Assembly (NCBI GenBank): GCA_913050115.1
Contig: CAJWZU010000006.1
Span: 1 to 64,000, forward strand
Length of the DNA: 64,000 bases
DNA from: an uncultured Cellvibrionales bacterium
GTDB taxonomy: Bacteria; Pseudomonadota; Gammaproteobacteria; Pseudomonadales; Cellvibrionaceae
Direction of reading: 5' to 3'
In this document: in pieces, positions 42,040 through 52,674 of the stretch
Layout: each line of letters opens with the position of its first letter
Numbering within the stretch: the stretch's first letter is position 1
Notes under the pieces: generated by a model
Database searches by the model: none
Seen by the model: the letters and a program-made list of their open reading frames with translations, nothing else
Told to the model about the DNA's origin: nothing
Translations under genes and position numbers: made by a program

Positions 42040-43377
42040 TCAGGCATCAAGTTTAGTTAAAACGGCATAATAAAAGCCGTCGTTACCACCGTGTTGTGGC
42101 AGCAATTGGCGGCCACAAGTCTGCTCTAAACCCCATGTTACGTCTAGGCGGAACTCATTGCAGTCAGCTTGTGTAGTGATAAATTGTTCAATAACCCGCG
42201 TATTCTCTAGCGGTATCACCGAGCAGGTGGCATACACCAAGCGGCCGCCAGGCTTAAGCAATGGCCACAACGCCTGCAGAATTTGTAACTGCAACCGCGC
42301 CAGCTTATCAATATCGGCGGGTTTGCGCAGTAGCTTGATATCGGGATGGCGGCGAATAACACCTGTGGCGGAACAGGGGGCGTCGAGTAGAATGCGGTCG
42401 AAGCTGACGCCGTCCCACCACTTTGAGGGTTCGGCGGCATCGCCACAAATCACTTCTACTCGATCTGTTTGACCGAGCCGCGTTAAGTTTTCAAAGACAC
42501 GGGTGAGGCGCTTTTGCTCTAGATCAAGCGCCACTATGGGCCCTAACTGAGGTTGGGTTTCGAGCAGGTGGCCGGTCTTGCCACCGGGAGCGCAGCAGGC
42601 ATCTAGCACTCGTTGACCGGGCTGTAAGTCGAGCAGCGAAGCGGCTAGCTGTGCGGCTTCATCTTGCACACTGACGCTTCCTTCGCTAAAGCCTGGCAAG
42701 GTGAAAACATCGCAAGCTTGCGCTAAAGTAACGCCCACATCACTAAATGGCGTTACTTTAGCGTCTTTGTTGACTGTCTGCAGTTTTAACAAATAGTCGG
42801 TGGGGCTGCAGTAGGCTGGATTAATACGCAGGCTAAAAGGGGGTTGCTGATTGTTGGCATCAAACACACTGCTCGCTTCGTTAAGCCAAGACTCGGTAAT
42901 ACTGTTTACTAACCACTTAGGATGAGCGCTAATAAAGCTGGGGTTGCTTTTCTGTTCGCTAAATAGCTGTTCGCGCTGGCGCTGAAAATTTCGCAACACC
43001 CCATTCACCAGCTTGCTGGCCCAAGGTTTTTTTAGACGTTTGGTGATCTCGACGGTAGCGGCAATAGCCGCGTGGTCGGGTACGCGGCTGTGCAATAATT
43101 GATACAGACCTATTAGCAGTACCGCTTGAATGTCACTGTCTTTACTCTTCAACGGTTTAGGTACCAGGCTGCTGAGCAGTGGGTTGAGCTGGTAAAACCA
43201 ACGCAAACTGCCATAGCAGAGCTGTTGGTAAAAACTCCGCTCGCTTTCTGCCACGCTGGGCAGCGTAGCCGGCAGCAAGCTGGCCAAGGATTCGTTGTGA
43301 GCAAACACGCGTGCCAATGTTTTTGCGGCGGCGGTGCGAGCGTCTTGGGGCGCTTTAGTGCTGGGCGCTGGTGTCAT
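42040..43377 (-). CDS. rsmB: 16S rRNA (cytosine967-C5)-methyltransferase
   Basis: RsmB (Sun) methylates C967 of 16S rRNA. The N-terminal NusB-like RNA-binding domain ([14 protein letters not shown]) is followed by a SAM-binding domain with [16 protein letters not shown]. The two catalytic cysteines are in [17 protein letters not shown] and [11 protein letters not shown]. 445 residues is slightly longer than E. coli RsmB (429). It starts three bases after fmt. Confidence 0.96.
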   Translation of the reverse strand: MTPAPSTKAPQDARTAAAKTLARVFAHNESLASLLPATLPSVAESERSFYQQLCYGSLRWFYQLNPLLSSLVPKPLKSKDSDIQAVLLIGLYQLLHSRVPDHAAIAATVEITKRLKKPWASKLVNGVLRNFQRQREQLFSEQKSNPSFISAHPKWLVNSITESWLNEASSVFDANNQQPPFSLRINPAYCSPTDYLLKLQTVNKDAKVTPFSDVGVTLAQACDVFTLPGFSEGSVSVQDEAAQLAASLLDLQPGQRVLDACCAPGGKTGHLLETQPQLGPIVALDLEQKRLTRVFENLTRLGQTDRVEVICGDAAEPSKWWDGVSFDRILLDAPCSATGVIRRHPDIKLLRKPADIDKLARLQLQILQALWPLLKPGGRLVYATCSVIPLENTRVIEQFITTQADCNEFRLDVTWGLEQTCGRQLLPQHGGNDGFYYAVLTKLDA

Positions 43378-43380
43378 ACT

Positions 43381-44346
43381 TTAAACCTCGGCGCCAAGCA
43401 CACTGTTAAGGGGAAATTTGTCACTGCTACCGCGCAAAATATCGGCAACCGGCATGGCTTTTTTACCCGGTAATTGCAGTATTGTAAGTGCTAACTGACC
43501 TGTGCCGCAGTTAACAGTAATGCCTGTGCTATTAATGACGCTAATAGAGCCTGGCTTGCCATTGCTTTTTTGCGAAGTCATATCGGCGGCCCAAACTTTT
43601 AAGCGCTGACCACCAAGGGTGCTGTAGCACACAGGAAAAGGGTTAAAAGCGCGAATAGAGCGATGTAAATCGGTGGCCGCTTGCGACCAGTCGATCAATG
43701 CTTCGTGTTTACTTATTTTAGCGGCATAGTTCGACAGGGTGTCATCCTGTTGTTCGGGTTTAAGAGTACCCGTCGCAACCTGTGCCAGTGTTCGCAGCAG
43801 GGCCGGTGTGCCGATTTCAATTAATTCATCGTGCAGGCTGGCGGTAGTGGTGGACTCGGTGATATCACATTCGGTTTTCAACAGCATGGCGCCGGTATCT
43901 AAGCCGATGTCCATCTGCATAATTGTGACGCCGGTTTTGTTGTCGCCCGCTGCAATGGCTCGCTGAATCGGTGCAGCACCGCGCCAGCGCGGTAATAAAG
44001 AGCCGTGCACATTGATACAGCCGTGCTTTGGCGTCGCTAAAATAACTTTCGGTAGCAGTAAGCCGTAGGCAACCACCACCATGAGGTCGGCATTGAGCTC
44101 TGCCAGCTGTTGCTGATCGGGCTCAAGTTTAAAGTTAAGCGGCTGATAAATCGGAATATCGTGTGTAAGCGCTAGCTCTTTTACCGGGCTGGCCTTGAGC
44201 TTTTTGCCGCGTCCAGCCGGTCGGTCGGGCTGCGAATAAACTGCAATTACTTGATGGGTGCTGTCGAGCAGTGCCTGCAGGTGGGCGGCGGCAAAATCGG
44301 GTGTGCCGGCAAAAATAATTCGCAGGCTATCGGGCGCTTGAGTCAT
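43381..44346 (-). CDS. fmt: Methionyl-tRNA formyltransferase
   Basis: Fmt formylates initiator Met-tRNA using 10-formyltetrahydrofolate. The 321-residue protein has IIFAGTPDFAAAHLQALL at the start, the folate site NVHGSLLPRWRGAAPIQRA and IMQMDIGLDTGAML. The C-terminal OB-like domain is present. It is coupled with def, which removes the formyl group. Confidence 0.97.
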   Translation of the reverse strand: MTQAPDSLRIIFAGTPDFAAAHLQALLDSTHQVIAVYSQPDRPAGRGKKLKASPVKELALTHDIPIYQPLNFKLEPDQQQLAELNADLMVVVAYGLLLPKVILATPKHGCINVHGSLLPRWRGAAPIQRAIAAGDNKTGVTIMQMDIGLDTGAMLLKTECDITESTTTASLHDELIEIGTPALLRTLAQVATGTLKPEQQDDTLSNYAAKISKHEALIDWSQAATDLHRSIRAFNPFPVCYSTLGGQRLKVWAADMTSQKSNGKPGSISVINSTGITVNCGTGQLALTILQLPGKKAMPVADILRGSSDKFPLNSVLGAEV

Positions 44347-44379
44347 AAGTATTCGCTATTAGGTGTTTATCGCAGGGCG

Positions 44380-44886
44380 TTAAGCGTTGTGCTTATGGGC
44401 TTTTTCCAACTTTTTCTTAATACGATTGCGCTTCAGAGGGGACACATAGTCGACAAACAGCTTGCCGTTAAGATGGTCTATCTCGTGTTGAATACACACA
44501 GCCAATAAACCGTCGGGTTCAAGGGTAAAGCGGTCGCCATTGCGATCCAGTGCGGTAACGCGAATGTGTTCGGGGCGAGAGACCGGCTCGTAAAAGCCAG
44601 GCACAGACAAACAACCCTCTTCGTATTCATGCAGAACCTCATCCAGCGCTGCAACCGTAGGGTTGATGAATACCAGTGGTTGATCTTGCTCTTCGGAGGT
44701 GTCGATTACCATTAAACGCTGGTGCACGTTAATTTGTGTGGCGGCTAAACCCACACCCGGTGCGGCGTACATGGTTTCAAACATGTCGTCGATTAAGGTG
44801 CGTATTGCGTCATTAACGCTGGCAACATCTTTGGCAACAGTGCGCAAACGCGGGTCGGGAAACTCTAAAATATCAAGAATAGGCAT
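44380..44886 (-). CDS. def: Peptide deformylase
   Basis: This 168-residue metalloenzyme removes formyl groups from new proteins. The three family motifs are intact: [18 protein letters not shown] (metal cysteine) and [12 protein letters not shown] (HExxH). It heads the def-fmt-rsmB-trkA-trkH run and is divergent from the LysM gene. Confidence 0.97.
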   Translation of the reverse strand: MPILDILEFPDPRLRTVAKDVASVNDAIRTLIDDMFETMYAAPGVGLAATQINVHQRLMVIDTSEEQDQPLVFINPTVAALDEVLHEYEEGCLSVPGFYEPVSRPEHIRVTALDRNGDRFTLEPDGLLAVCIQHEIDHLNGKLFVDYVSPLKRNRIKKKLEKAHKHNA

Positions 44887-45092
44887 AATTGCTGTGACAA
44901 ACTTCTAGTAAAAGAATAAATTGCACTGCATACATTATGAATCTGTTGGACTTCTATCTAAACTGAAGTACCTTCATTATGCTCAGTTTTGGTGTATAAA
45001 GAGCATATGACAGAAAATGCGCAGAGGTTTAAGCTATTATAACGTCTATAACTAGCCATCTCCCAGTGCCGAATGCAATAGGACCTGTTTCC

Positions 45093-46151
45093 ATGATAAA
45101 GAAGACACTACTCGGCTTGGCGGCCGCTACTTTACTTAGTATGCCCACTTGGGCAGAAGAAGTAATGCTGAAATCAAATCATCCCGATAGCCACACTGTG
45201 GTTAAGGGCGACACGCTGTGGGATATCTCCGATACTTTTTTGCAGAACCCATGGATGTGGCCAGAGATTTGGCAGGTTAACCCGCAGATTGATAACCCAC
45301 ACCTCATCTATCCTGGTGACGTGGTGCGTTTAATCTATCTCGATGGCAAAGCGCGCCTGACGGTCGATCGTGGTAATGGCAGTCGCACATATAAATTGCT
45401 GCCCTCCGATGGCATCACCAAATTGTCGCCGCAAGAGCGCGTGGTTCCCTCTGCTGCTGCGATTCCTGCTATTCCGTTAGATGCGATAGATAACTTCTTG
45501 TCGAAGGGGCGTATTGTTACATCGGCCGAGCTCGATGACGCCGCTTATGTGGTACAGGGCAGTGATGGCCGTTTGATTGTGGGTGCAGGTGACGAGCTAT
45601 ACGTTCGCGGTACTCTAGACGAGGACACCCCGGTATTTGGCGTTTATCGTCGCGGTAAAGTTTATAAAGACCCGGTAACCAATGAAATTTTGGGTTTAGA
45701 GGCGCTCGACATCGGCACTGTAAAGTTGCGCGATCGCCATAACGACATCAGTACCATGGAGGTGACCCGCACCACCGAAGAAATTCGTATCGCTGACCGC
45801 CTGTTACCCTTTGAGGAGCGCGCTGTTGAATCGACCTTTTATCCTTCTCCACCAGAGGAGTTTGTAGAAGGTGTGATTATGGACGTTGAGGGTGGGGTTT
45901 CTCAGGTCGGTAAGCTTAACGTGGTAATGATTAATCGCGGCGACCGCGAGGGTTTGGAAGAGGGCAATGTACTGGCTATCTACAAGCGAGGCGAGACTAT
46001 TCAGGATCGTGTTCGCAATGAAACCATTACCCTGCCGGACGAGCGCGCCGGATTGCTGATGATTTTCCGCACCTTCGAGAAAATGAGCTACGGTTTGGTA
46101 TTAGAGGCTAGTAAGCCTTTAACCGTGAACGACAAGGTTAAGAAGCCTTAA
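45093..46151 (+). CDS. Secreted LysM peptidoglycan-binding protein
   Basis: This 352-residue protein has a clear signal peptide (MIKKTLLGLAAATLLSMPTWA) and one LysM domain at about residues 34-85 (HTVVKGDTLWDISDTFLQNP, then NPHLIYPGDVVRL). The rest is a beta-rich conserved domain of unknown role. The start at 45093 is preferred over a GTG at 45066, since the signal peptide begins there and AGGA precedes it. Homologues stand beside dprA in many Pseudomonas-type genomes. A periplasmic, wall-bound location is inferred. Confidence 0.9.
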   Translation: MIKKTLLGLAAATLLSMPTWAEEVMLKSNHPDSHTVVKGDTLWDISDTFLQNPWMWPEIWQVNPQIDNPHLIYPGDVVRLIYLDGKARLTVDRGNGSRTYKLLPSDGITKLSPQERVVPSAAAIPAIPLDAIDNFLSKGRIVTSAELDDAAYVVQGSDGRLIVGAGDELYVRGTLDEDTPVFGVYRRGKVYKDPVTNEILGLEALDIGTVKLRDRHNDISTMEVTRTTEEIRIADRLLPFEERAVESTFYPSPPEEFVEGVIMDVEGGVSQVGKLNVVMINRGDREGLEEGNVLAIYKRGETIQDRVRNETITLPDERAGLLMIFRTFEKMSYGLVLEASKPLTVNDKVKKP

Positions 46152-46171
46152 ATGGCTTAACTTATTCGTTA

Positions 46172-46197
46172 CCAACCCCTAATGGACTAGGGGTTGG
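46172..46197 (+). terminator. Hairpin between the LysM gene and dprA
   Basis: CCAACCCCTA-atggac-TAGGGGTTGG is a perfect 10-base stem 20 bases past the LysM gene stop. The following CTCTATTT is a poor T tract, so termination may be partial or the hairpin may protect mRNA. Confidence 0.55.
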
Positions 46198-46220
46198 CTC
46201 TATTTGCACAGGGATGCTGC

Positions 46221-47387
46221 ATGTCTAGAATCGCTTCTGACTTCTGTTCTAAACTCCCCGATTCCACACTTGTCACCTTGGCATTATTGCAACTTCAAGG
46301 TGTGGGTTGTGCTAAATATTGGCAGCTAATGCAGCGCTTTGGTTCTGCCATGGCACTATTGCATCTCGATGAATATCAACGGGCACAAGTCTTTAACGGC
46401 GACGTTAAAAACCTATGGGCAAGTTTCTGTAGCAATCCTTTGAGTTCAAAATTAGGTGAAAAGCTGCAGCGCATACTGTCGGACCTTATCGATTTAAATA
46501 TAGAACTACTAGCCTATGATGATATCAATTATCCAGAGTTGCTAAAGCAAATCAGTCGCCCGCCAGCACTGTTATATTTGCGTGGCAACAGCTCCTGTTT
46601 AGAGTTACCGCAAATTGCTATGGTTGGCAGTCGTCGGCCGACGCCAGTCGGTCTTAACAATGCCAATAACTTTGCACAGGAGCTGGTACAGCAGGGTTTT
46701 GCTATAACCAGTGGCTTGGCATTGGGAATCGATGCAGCAGCTCATGCCGGTGCTCTGCGGGGCGATGGAAAAACACTGGCGGTACTGGGAACCGGGCTTG
46801 ACTGTGTTTATCCACGCCAAAATCAACAGCTGGCTGAAAAGATCTTAGCTGAGGAGGGTCTGTTGGTGTCGGAGTTCTCGCTGGGCTGCGGAGCTCGACC
46901 AGGTAATTTTCCCCAGCGAAATCGTATTATCAGCGGCTTGAGTGTAGGTGTCTTAGTGGTGGAAGCGGCGGCTAAAAGCGGATCGCTGATTACTGCGCGT
47001 TTGGCTGCCGAGCAGGGCCGCGAGGTGTTTGCGTTGCCTGGTTCAATTCATTGTCCGGTTAGCCACGGTTGCAATGGTTTGATTCGCCAAGGCGCGACAC
47101 TGGTTGAGTCGACCGAGCAAATAATAGATGAAATACACGGGCTGCTGGCGTTTAAATCAGAACAGCTATCGCTACTGCCGAGTTCTACCTCGGAATTAGT
47201 GCCTGAGAAGGGTATCAGCACAGAGCAGCAGCAATTACTGCATTATATGGGGTATGACGTCGCCTCATTGGATACTCTTGCCGAGCGCAGCGCTATGGAT
47301 ACAGGGGTTTTGCTGGCAGAGCTAATGGCTCTGGAGTTAACCGGGGTTATCTCACAGGTGGCAGGCGGCTATTTGCGTGTAAAATAG
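46221..47387 (+). CDS. dprA: DNA processing protein DprA
   Basis: DprA protects incoming single-stranded DNA and loads RecA during natural transformation. From the ATG at 46221 it has 388 residues: an N-terminal SAM-like region, the Rossmann-like core (VGSRRPTPVG, SGLALGIDAAAH, VLGTGLDCVYP, FPQRNRIISGLSVGVLVVEA, SGSLITARLA) and a C-terminal winged helix. GGGAT precedes the start. The presence of dprA alone does not prove competence. Confidence 0.95.
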   Translation: MSRIASDFCSKLPDSTLVTLALLQLQGVGCAKYWQLMQRFGSAMALLHLDEYQRAQVFNGDVKNLWASFCSNPLSSKLGEKLQRILSDLIDLNIELLAYDDINYPELLKQISRPPALLYLRGNSSCLELPQIAMVGSRRPTPVGLNNANNFAQELVQQGFAITSGLALGIDAAAHAGALRGDGKTLAVLGTGLDCVYPRQNQQLAEKILAEEGLLVSEFSLGCGARPGNFPQRNRIISGLSVGVLVVEAAAKSGSLITARLAAEQGREVFALPGSIHCPVSHGCNGLIRQGATLVESTEQIIDEIHGLLAFKSEQLSLLPSSTSELVPEKGISTEQQQLLHYMGYDVASLDTLAERSAMDTGVLLAELMALELTGVISQVAGGYLRVK

Positions 47388-47531
47388 GCCCACGTTAATT
47401 CTGGCCTACATAATGATTTTTAACTGCACGCGTTATTTTCGAGACCATCGCCCTGCCGACACGCTTAGCGACAGGTCAGCGGTGGTTGTTTGTGTGAAAA
47501 TAGAGCTCCTCAACAACTGGCTCTGTACACC

Positions 47532-48095
47532 ATGAATTATTGGACGCGTAATTTTCGGTTGCACTGCGCGGCGGATACTATTAGCAGCGGCGGTGTTATT
47601 GCCTACCCTACCGAGGCAGTGTGGGGGCTGGGCTGTCATCCCGATAATAAGATCGGTGTTGAACGTATACTCAAACTCAAAGGGCGTTCGGTTGATAAAG
47701 GGCTTATTTTGGTTGCGGCCAATATTGAGCAGCTCCAACCCTATTTGCATGGGCTAGATCAATCTCAGCTCGATAGAATGCAACAAACTTGGCCCGGACC
47801 GACAACGTGGCTGGTGCCCAACAATGGCGTTGCCGCTGACTGGATTACCGGTCGCCATAATAGCTTGGCGCTGCGAGTCAGTAACCACCCGCTAGTGGCT
47901 GCTTTATGTCAGCGTGTTGGCGGCGCTATTGTGTCTACTTCTGCCAACCCGCAGGGTAAAATTTCAGCGCGCAACCGTTTTGAAGTGCGACGTTTTTTTG
48001 CCAAAGGTCTCGACTACTATGCCCCCGGCGAAGTACTCGGGCATAGCAATCCTAGTCAAATCCGCGATTTAATCAGCGATAAAATTATTCGTTAG
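47532..48095 (+). CDS. tsaC: Threonylcarbamoyl-AMP synthase
   Basis: TsaC (YrdC) makes threonylcarbamoyl-AMP for the t6A37 tRNA modification. The 187-residue length from the ATG at 47532 is close to E. coli TsaC (190). Marks are GGVIAYPTEAVWGLGC, LKGRSVDKGLILVA and IVSTSANPQG. No strong ribosome site precedes the ATG. An upstream TTG at 47490 is possible but adds unmatched residues. Confidence 0.95.
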   Translation: MNYWTRNFRLHCAADTISSGGVIAYPTEAVWGLGCHPDNKIGVERILKLKGRSVDKGLILVAANIEQLQPYLHGLDQSQLDRMQQTWPGPTTWLVPNNGVAADWITGRHNSLALRVSNHPLVAALCQRVGGAIVSTSANPQGKISARNRFEVRRFFAKGLDYYAPGEVLGHSNPSQIRDLISDKIIR

Positions 48096-49043
<948 letters not shown>

Positions 49044-49060
49044 CGTGGGTTTTATAAAAG

Positions 49061-49888
49061 ATGAATAAAAAAATTGATCACTACGCCGTATTTGGTAACC
49101 CAATAGAACATTCAAAATCGCCAGAAATTCACCGCAATTTTGCAGAGTTAACAGGCGAGGCAGTGGTCTATGAAAAGCAATTGGTCGATGTAGATAGTTT
49201 TGAAAGCGCCGCCACAGATTTTTTTAAGACAGGTAAAGGTCTGAATATCACAGTGCCATTTAAACTAGAAGCCTACAGTTTTGCCGCCCGTTTAACCGAG
49301 CGTGCTCGCCGTGCCGGTGCAGTAAATACCCTAGCGATGCAGGCTGATGGCACTATATTGGGCGACAACACCGACGGCATCGGCATGGTCAGTGATATTG
49401 TCGATCACTTAGGCTGGATCATTGATAATAAAAAAGTATTAATACTCGGTGCTGGTGGCGCCGTGCGTGGAATATTACAGCCGTTGCTTGCGCAGAACCC
49501 CAAAGCACTAGTAATAGCCAATCGCACTGTTGAAAAAGCAAAGCAATTAGCTAAAGGTTTTGGTGAGCTGGGTTCAGTTGAAGGTTGTGGTTTTGAGCAC
49601 CTGAGTGATTTTAAGTTTGATATCGTTATCAATGGCACATCTGCCAGTTTAGCGGGTGACCTACCACCATTGCCTGACACGCTGCTAGCAAAAGGCGCTT
49701 GCTGCTACGACATGATGTATGGTGCCGAGCCCACGGTATTTATGCACTGGGCCAAAGAGCATGGCGCAACCGCTGTTGCCGATGGTTTGGGAATGCTAGT
49801 GGGCCAAGCCGCCGAATCGTTTAAATTATGGCGTGGCGTAAAACCGGAAGTACAGTCGGTTATCGAAAAACAGCGCGCGAAACTGTAG
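49061..49888 (+). CDS. aroE: Shikimate dehydrogenase
   Basis: AroE reduces 3-dehydroshikimate with NADPH in aromatic amino acid synthesis. The 275 residues include FGNPIEHSKSPEIH, the catalytic Lys in GLNITVPFKLEA, NTDGIGMVSD, the NADP site LGAGGAVRGIL, the NRT motif and DGLGMLVGQAAESF. It ends the lysM-dprA-tsaC-hemF-aroE run with a strong terminator. Confidence 0.97.
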   Translation: MNKKIDHYAVFGNPIEHSKSPEIHRNFAELTGEAVVYEKQLVDVDSFESAATDFFKTGKGLNITVPFKLEAYSFAARLTERARRAGAVNTLAMQADGTILGDNTDGIGMVSDIVDHLGWIIDNKKVLILGAGGAVRGILQPLLAQNPKALVIANRTVEKAKQLAKGFGELGSVEGCGFEHLSDFKFDIVINGTSASLAGDLPPLPDTLLAKGACCYDMMYGAEPTVFMHWAKEHGATAVADGLGMLVGQAAESFKLWRGVKPEVQSVIEKQRAKL

Positions 49889-49901
49889 TTTTTAGTCTCT
49901 G

Positions 49902-49948
49902 AAAAACAACCATAATGATGGATATAATCAACATTATGGTTGTTTTTT
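49902..49948 (+). terminator. Terminator of aroE
   Basis: A perfect 16-base stem (AAAAACAACCATAATG at 49902-49917, complement at 49932-49947) with a 14-base loop is followed by more T. The flanking A and T runs could allow it to act in both directions. Confidence 0.88.
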
Positions 49949-49969
49949 GTTTTTTGATGTATATATTCA

Positions 49970-49979
49970 TCATTAATGA
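49970..49979. promoter_or_regulatory. Palindrome upstream of hipB (possible operator)
   Basis: TCATTAATGA is a perfect 10-base palindrome 28 bases before hipB, within an AT-rich segment that could hold the promoter. HipB proteins autorepress by binding operators here, but the E. coli TATCC-N8-GGATA form was not found. Confidence 0.35.
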
Positions 49980-50006
49980 GTGATTGTCTGTCTGTAGGTG
50001 GGTTTA

Positions 50007-50273
50007 ATGAATAACGACAGTTTTTCGGAACTTGGCCAGCAGTTGCGGCGGCTGCGCAAACAAAAGAGCTGGAGTCAGCAGCAGCTGGCCGATTTTTCGG
50101 GTTTAGATAGAACCACTATAGGCGCGCTGGAGCGCAGCGATTACTCGGACATAGGTATTCGAAAAATTCAGCGAGTGTTAGATTTATTCGGTAAACGCTT
50201 AATTCTGGCTGACGCTGGCTTGCCGATGTTGGAGCAATTACAAGCGACAGCAAAGCAACAGGGCTCTGATTAA
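50007..50273 (+). CDS. hipB: HipB-like antitoxin / transcriptional regulator
   Basis: This 88-residue XRE-type helix-turn-helix protein has LGQQLRRLRKQKSWSQQQLAD, then the recognition helix DRTTIGALERSDYSDIGIRK. The C-terminal LFGKRLILADAGLP is typical of HipB partners. The ATG at 50007 has AGGTGGG upstream. Its stop overlaps the hipA ATG by one base (TAATG). In known pairs it neutralises HipA and represses the operon. Confidence 0.88.
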   Translation: MNNDSFSELGQQLRRLRKQKSWSQQQLADFSGLDRTTIGALERSDYSDIGIRKIQRVLDLFGKRLILADAGLPMLEQLQATAKQQGSD

Positions 50274-51484
50274 TGGCCACTGTCGATGTCTATCTAGAAG
50301 CGTGTAAGGTTGGTCACCTCGAAAAAGCTGATTTCAAGCATGTCTTTGGCTATGACAGCCATGCCGCTGAAGCCTTGTCTTTGAGTATGCCGCTGCGTAC
50401 CGAAAGCTATAGCTCGCAGGCGCTGCACCCGCTTTTTCAGATGAACTTGCCAGAGGGCTTTTTGCGCCAAGCGATCGAGCGGATGACGTTGAAGCAGTAT
50501 GGCAGTGATGACCTGGCTATGTTGGCGCTGCTCGGGCCCAATCAAATTGGCCGTACAGGTTATGCCTTGAGTGGTCAGCCACCTTTAGATCCCAGTGCTG
50601 ATTGCCCTGAGTTATCGGACCTACTGGGCAGTGATGACAGCCTGTTGTTTGAGCAATTATTTCAGCAGTACTCGATCCGCTCAGGCGTAGCTGGTGTGCA
50701 GCCAAAAGTGCTTATGGATTTGTCGGATGATGCCTCGACGGATTTGGGTTCGCGGGCCACCCTGACGTTACAGCCCTTCATTGTAAAAAGTTGGGGCAGC
50801 GATTATCCGCAGTTGGCCTGTAATGAATTTATCGGTTTAAGTTTGGCGCGCTATGCGGGCCTAGATGTAGCGAATTTTTATCTCAGTGATAATGGCAAAC
50901 TACTGGTGAGCCAGCGTTTTGATGTGGCTGTTGGCGGCGAACCTCTGGGTTTTGAAGACTTTTGTGTTTTACAGGGCAAGGGTACTCGCGAAAAATACGA
51001 TGCTAGTCTCGAATCTTGTACGCACACTATTCGAAATTTTGTGTCGGCTGAGTTATTACGGCCTGCACTATATGACTTTTTTAAATTAACCTTGGTTAAT
51101 ACTCTGTTGCAAAACGGCGATGCCCATTTAAAAAATAGCGGGATCATTTACTCCGATTTAAAAGACTACCGGTTGGGCATGCAACCACGGTGCGATCGAA
51201 AACTGGCGCCTATTTTTGACATCGTTAATACCACCGCCTATTTAGCCCAAGACACTATGGCATTAACTCTGGCAGGCAGTAAACGCTGGCCCAAGTGGAA
51301 GGCGCTAAATAAATTTGCCCGCCAGCACTGTGGATTAAACGGCAAAGATATCAACAGAGCGCTATCTGAGGTGGCGGCAGCGAGCGTTTTAGTGCAGCCA
51401 CTATTACAACAACTGTCCTGTCAGCATGAAGAGTTTTCGGCTATTGCCGAACATATCAGTGAATTAATTAAACAACCGTTTTGA
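50273..51484 (+). CDS. hipA: HipA-family serine/threonine kinase toxin
   Basis: This 403-residue HipA-like kinase belongs to a family whose E. coli member phosphorylates GltX and halts translation. The N-terminal subdomain has VYLEACKVGHL, FGYDSHAAEALSLSMPLR and NLPEGFLRQA. The G-loop region is SGVAGVQPKVLMDL. The catalytic loop NGDAHLKNSGI and the metal-binding APIFDIVNT are intact, so activity is likely. It is shorter than E. coli HipA (440). Its target is unknown. Confidence 0.9.
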   Translation: MATVDVYLEACKVGHLEKADFKHVFGYDSHAAEALSLSMPLRTESYSSQALHPLFQMNLPEGFLRQAIERMTLKQYGSDDLAMLALLGPNQIGRTGYALSGQPPLDPSADCPELSDLLGSDDSLLFEQLFQQYSIRSGVAGVQPKVLMDLSDDASTDLGSRATLTLQPFIVKSWGSDYPQLACNEFIGLSLARYAGLDVANFYLSDNGKLLVSQRFDVAVGGEPLGFEDFCVLQGKGTREKYDASLESCTHTIRNFVSAELLRPALYDFFKLTLVNTLLQNGDAHLKNSGIIYSDLKDYRLGMQPRCDRKLAPIFDIVNTTAYLAQDTMALTLAGSKRWPKWKALNKFARQHCGLNGKDINRALSEVAAASVLVQPLLQQLSCQHEEFSAIAEHISELIKQPF

Positions 51485-51906
51485 TCTATCTATCCTTATT
51501 TTTCACCGCGTTTATTGCTGCCACGCTACTGCCTGCATTTTCGGAAGTGGCACTGGCGGCAAGTTTATCCACAAACGCCAGTATCTTTTTATTGTGGTTG
51601 TCTGCAACTGCCGGTAATACTTTGGGCTCTTGCGTCAATTGGTATCTAGGCCGAGAGATTTTGCGCTTTAAGCCGAAGTTGGTAGATAGCCGCTGGTTTC
51701 CTGTGACTGAATTACAGTTAGAACGGGCCCAAAATCGATTTAGTCGCTTTGGCGTTTGGTCGTTGCTGCTGGCGTGGTTGCCCATCATCGGCGATCCATT
51801 GACGTTTGTGGCGGGCGTTATGCGGGTTAGGTTTTTATGGTTCTTGCTTTTGGTGACGTTTGGTAAGGGCTTACGCTACGCAGTGGTTGTTTTTTTGATT
51901 GTTTGA
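51481..51906 (+). CDS. yqaA: YqaA-like inner-membrane protein (SNARE-associated / DedA-like)
   Basis: This 141-residue membrane protein has helices at about 2-25, 33-50, 95-115 and 120-140. GNTLGSCVNWYLGR and FSRFGVWSLLLAWLPIIGDPLTFVAGVMR are characteristic of the YqaA branch of the DedA/VTT group, whose members may move lipids. It begins with TTG overlapping the hipA stop by four bases (TTGA), so it is translated as the third gene of the hip operon. Confidence 0.85.
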   Translation: MIYLSLFFTAFIAATLLPAFSEVALAASLSTNASIFLLWLSATAGNTLGSCVNWYLGREILRFKPKLVDSRWFPVTELQLERAQNRFSRFGVWSLLLAWLPIIGDPLTFVAGVMRVRFLWFLLLVTFGKGLRYAVVVFLIV

Positions 51907-52075
51907 AATTATGTGCTTTCAGTATTTTTTACATCGCTATAAGTCAGGTAGGCGTTAGATTTTCTATCGCACCGGTAGCGATTGCATGGTTACAATGTAG
52001 CCGCAGTTATCGAGGAGCAAACAACGAACTTAGGGCAGAATAAGCCTCTCGTTTTAGTCTATCTCCTCTTAACCA

Positions 52076-52618
52076 TTAGCCCTCAGCCAAATACTCATCC
52101 TTCAACTTCACATAATTGCCCGCCGAGTACTTAAAGAACGTCTTCTCGGATTCCTTTAGCGCTCTTGCTTTTTTGCAAGGCGCACCGACGTAGAGAAACC
52201 CGCTTTCGAGCACTTTACCTGGAGGCACTAAGGTACCGGCACCGATTACTACATCATCTTCAACGACGGCACCGTCTAAAATGGTGGAGCCAATACCAAC
52301 CAAAATTCGATCCCCCAAAGTGCAGCCATGCAGATTGACCGAGTGGCCAATGGTGACATCGCTACCGATGGTCAGAGGGTAGCCATTTTTATTAAAGGGG
52401 CCGGCATGGGTAATGTGCAGGATCGAACCGTCTTGTACGCTGGTGCGTGCCCCTATTCGGATCTGATGCATGTCGCCGCGGATAACGGCGTAGGGCCATA
52501 CCGAGGTATCTTCACCCAGCTCAACATCACCGATGATGATTGCGGTCGGGTCGACAAAGGTTTTGCTACCAAAAGTGGGTTTTAGGCCTTTATGAGGCCG
52601 GATATTACTGTCATTCAT
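52076..52618 (-). CDS. Gamma-class carbonic anhydrase-like protein (YrdA/PaaY family)
   Basis: This 180-residue left-handed beta-helix protein of hexapeptide repeats has DTSVWPYAVIRGDMHQIRIG, TSVQDGSILHITH and GHSVNLHGCTLGD. The histidines in ILHITH and TIGHSVNLHG fit the trimer-interface zinc site. Family members include active carbonic anhydrases and others without proven activity. It is divergent from prlC across a 56-base gap. Confidence 0.92.
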   Translation of the reverse strand: MNDSNIRPHKGLKPTFGSKTFVDPTAIIIGDVELGEDTSVWPYAVIRGDMHQIRIGARTSVQDGSILHITHAGPFNKNGYPLTIGSDVTIGHSVNLHGCTLGDRILVGIGSTILDGAVVEDDVVIGAGTLVPPGKVLESGFLYVGAPCKKARALKESEKTFFKYSAGNYVKLKDEYLAEG

Positions 52619-52674
52619 GGTTAATTCTGCCGTGGTATGGTTATTATAGGCAGATTGTCGCAGGAGAAGTATAA

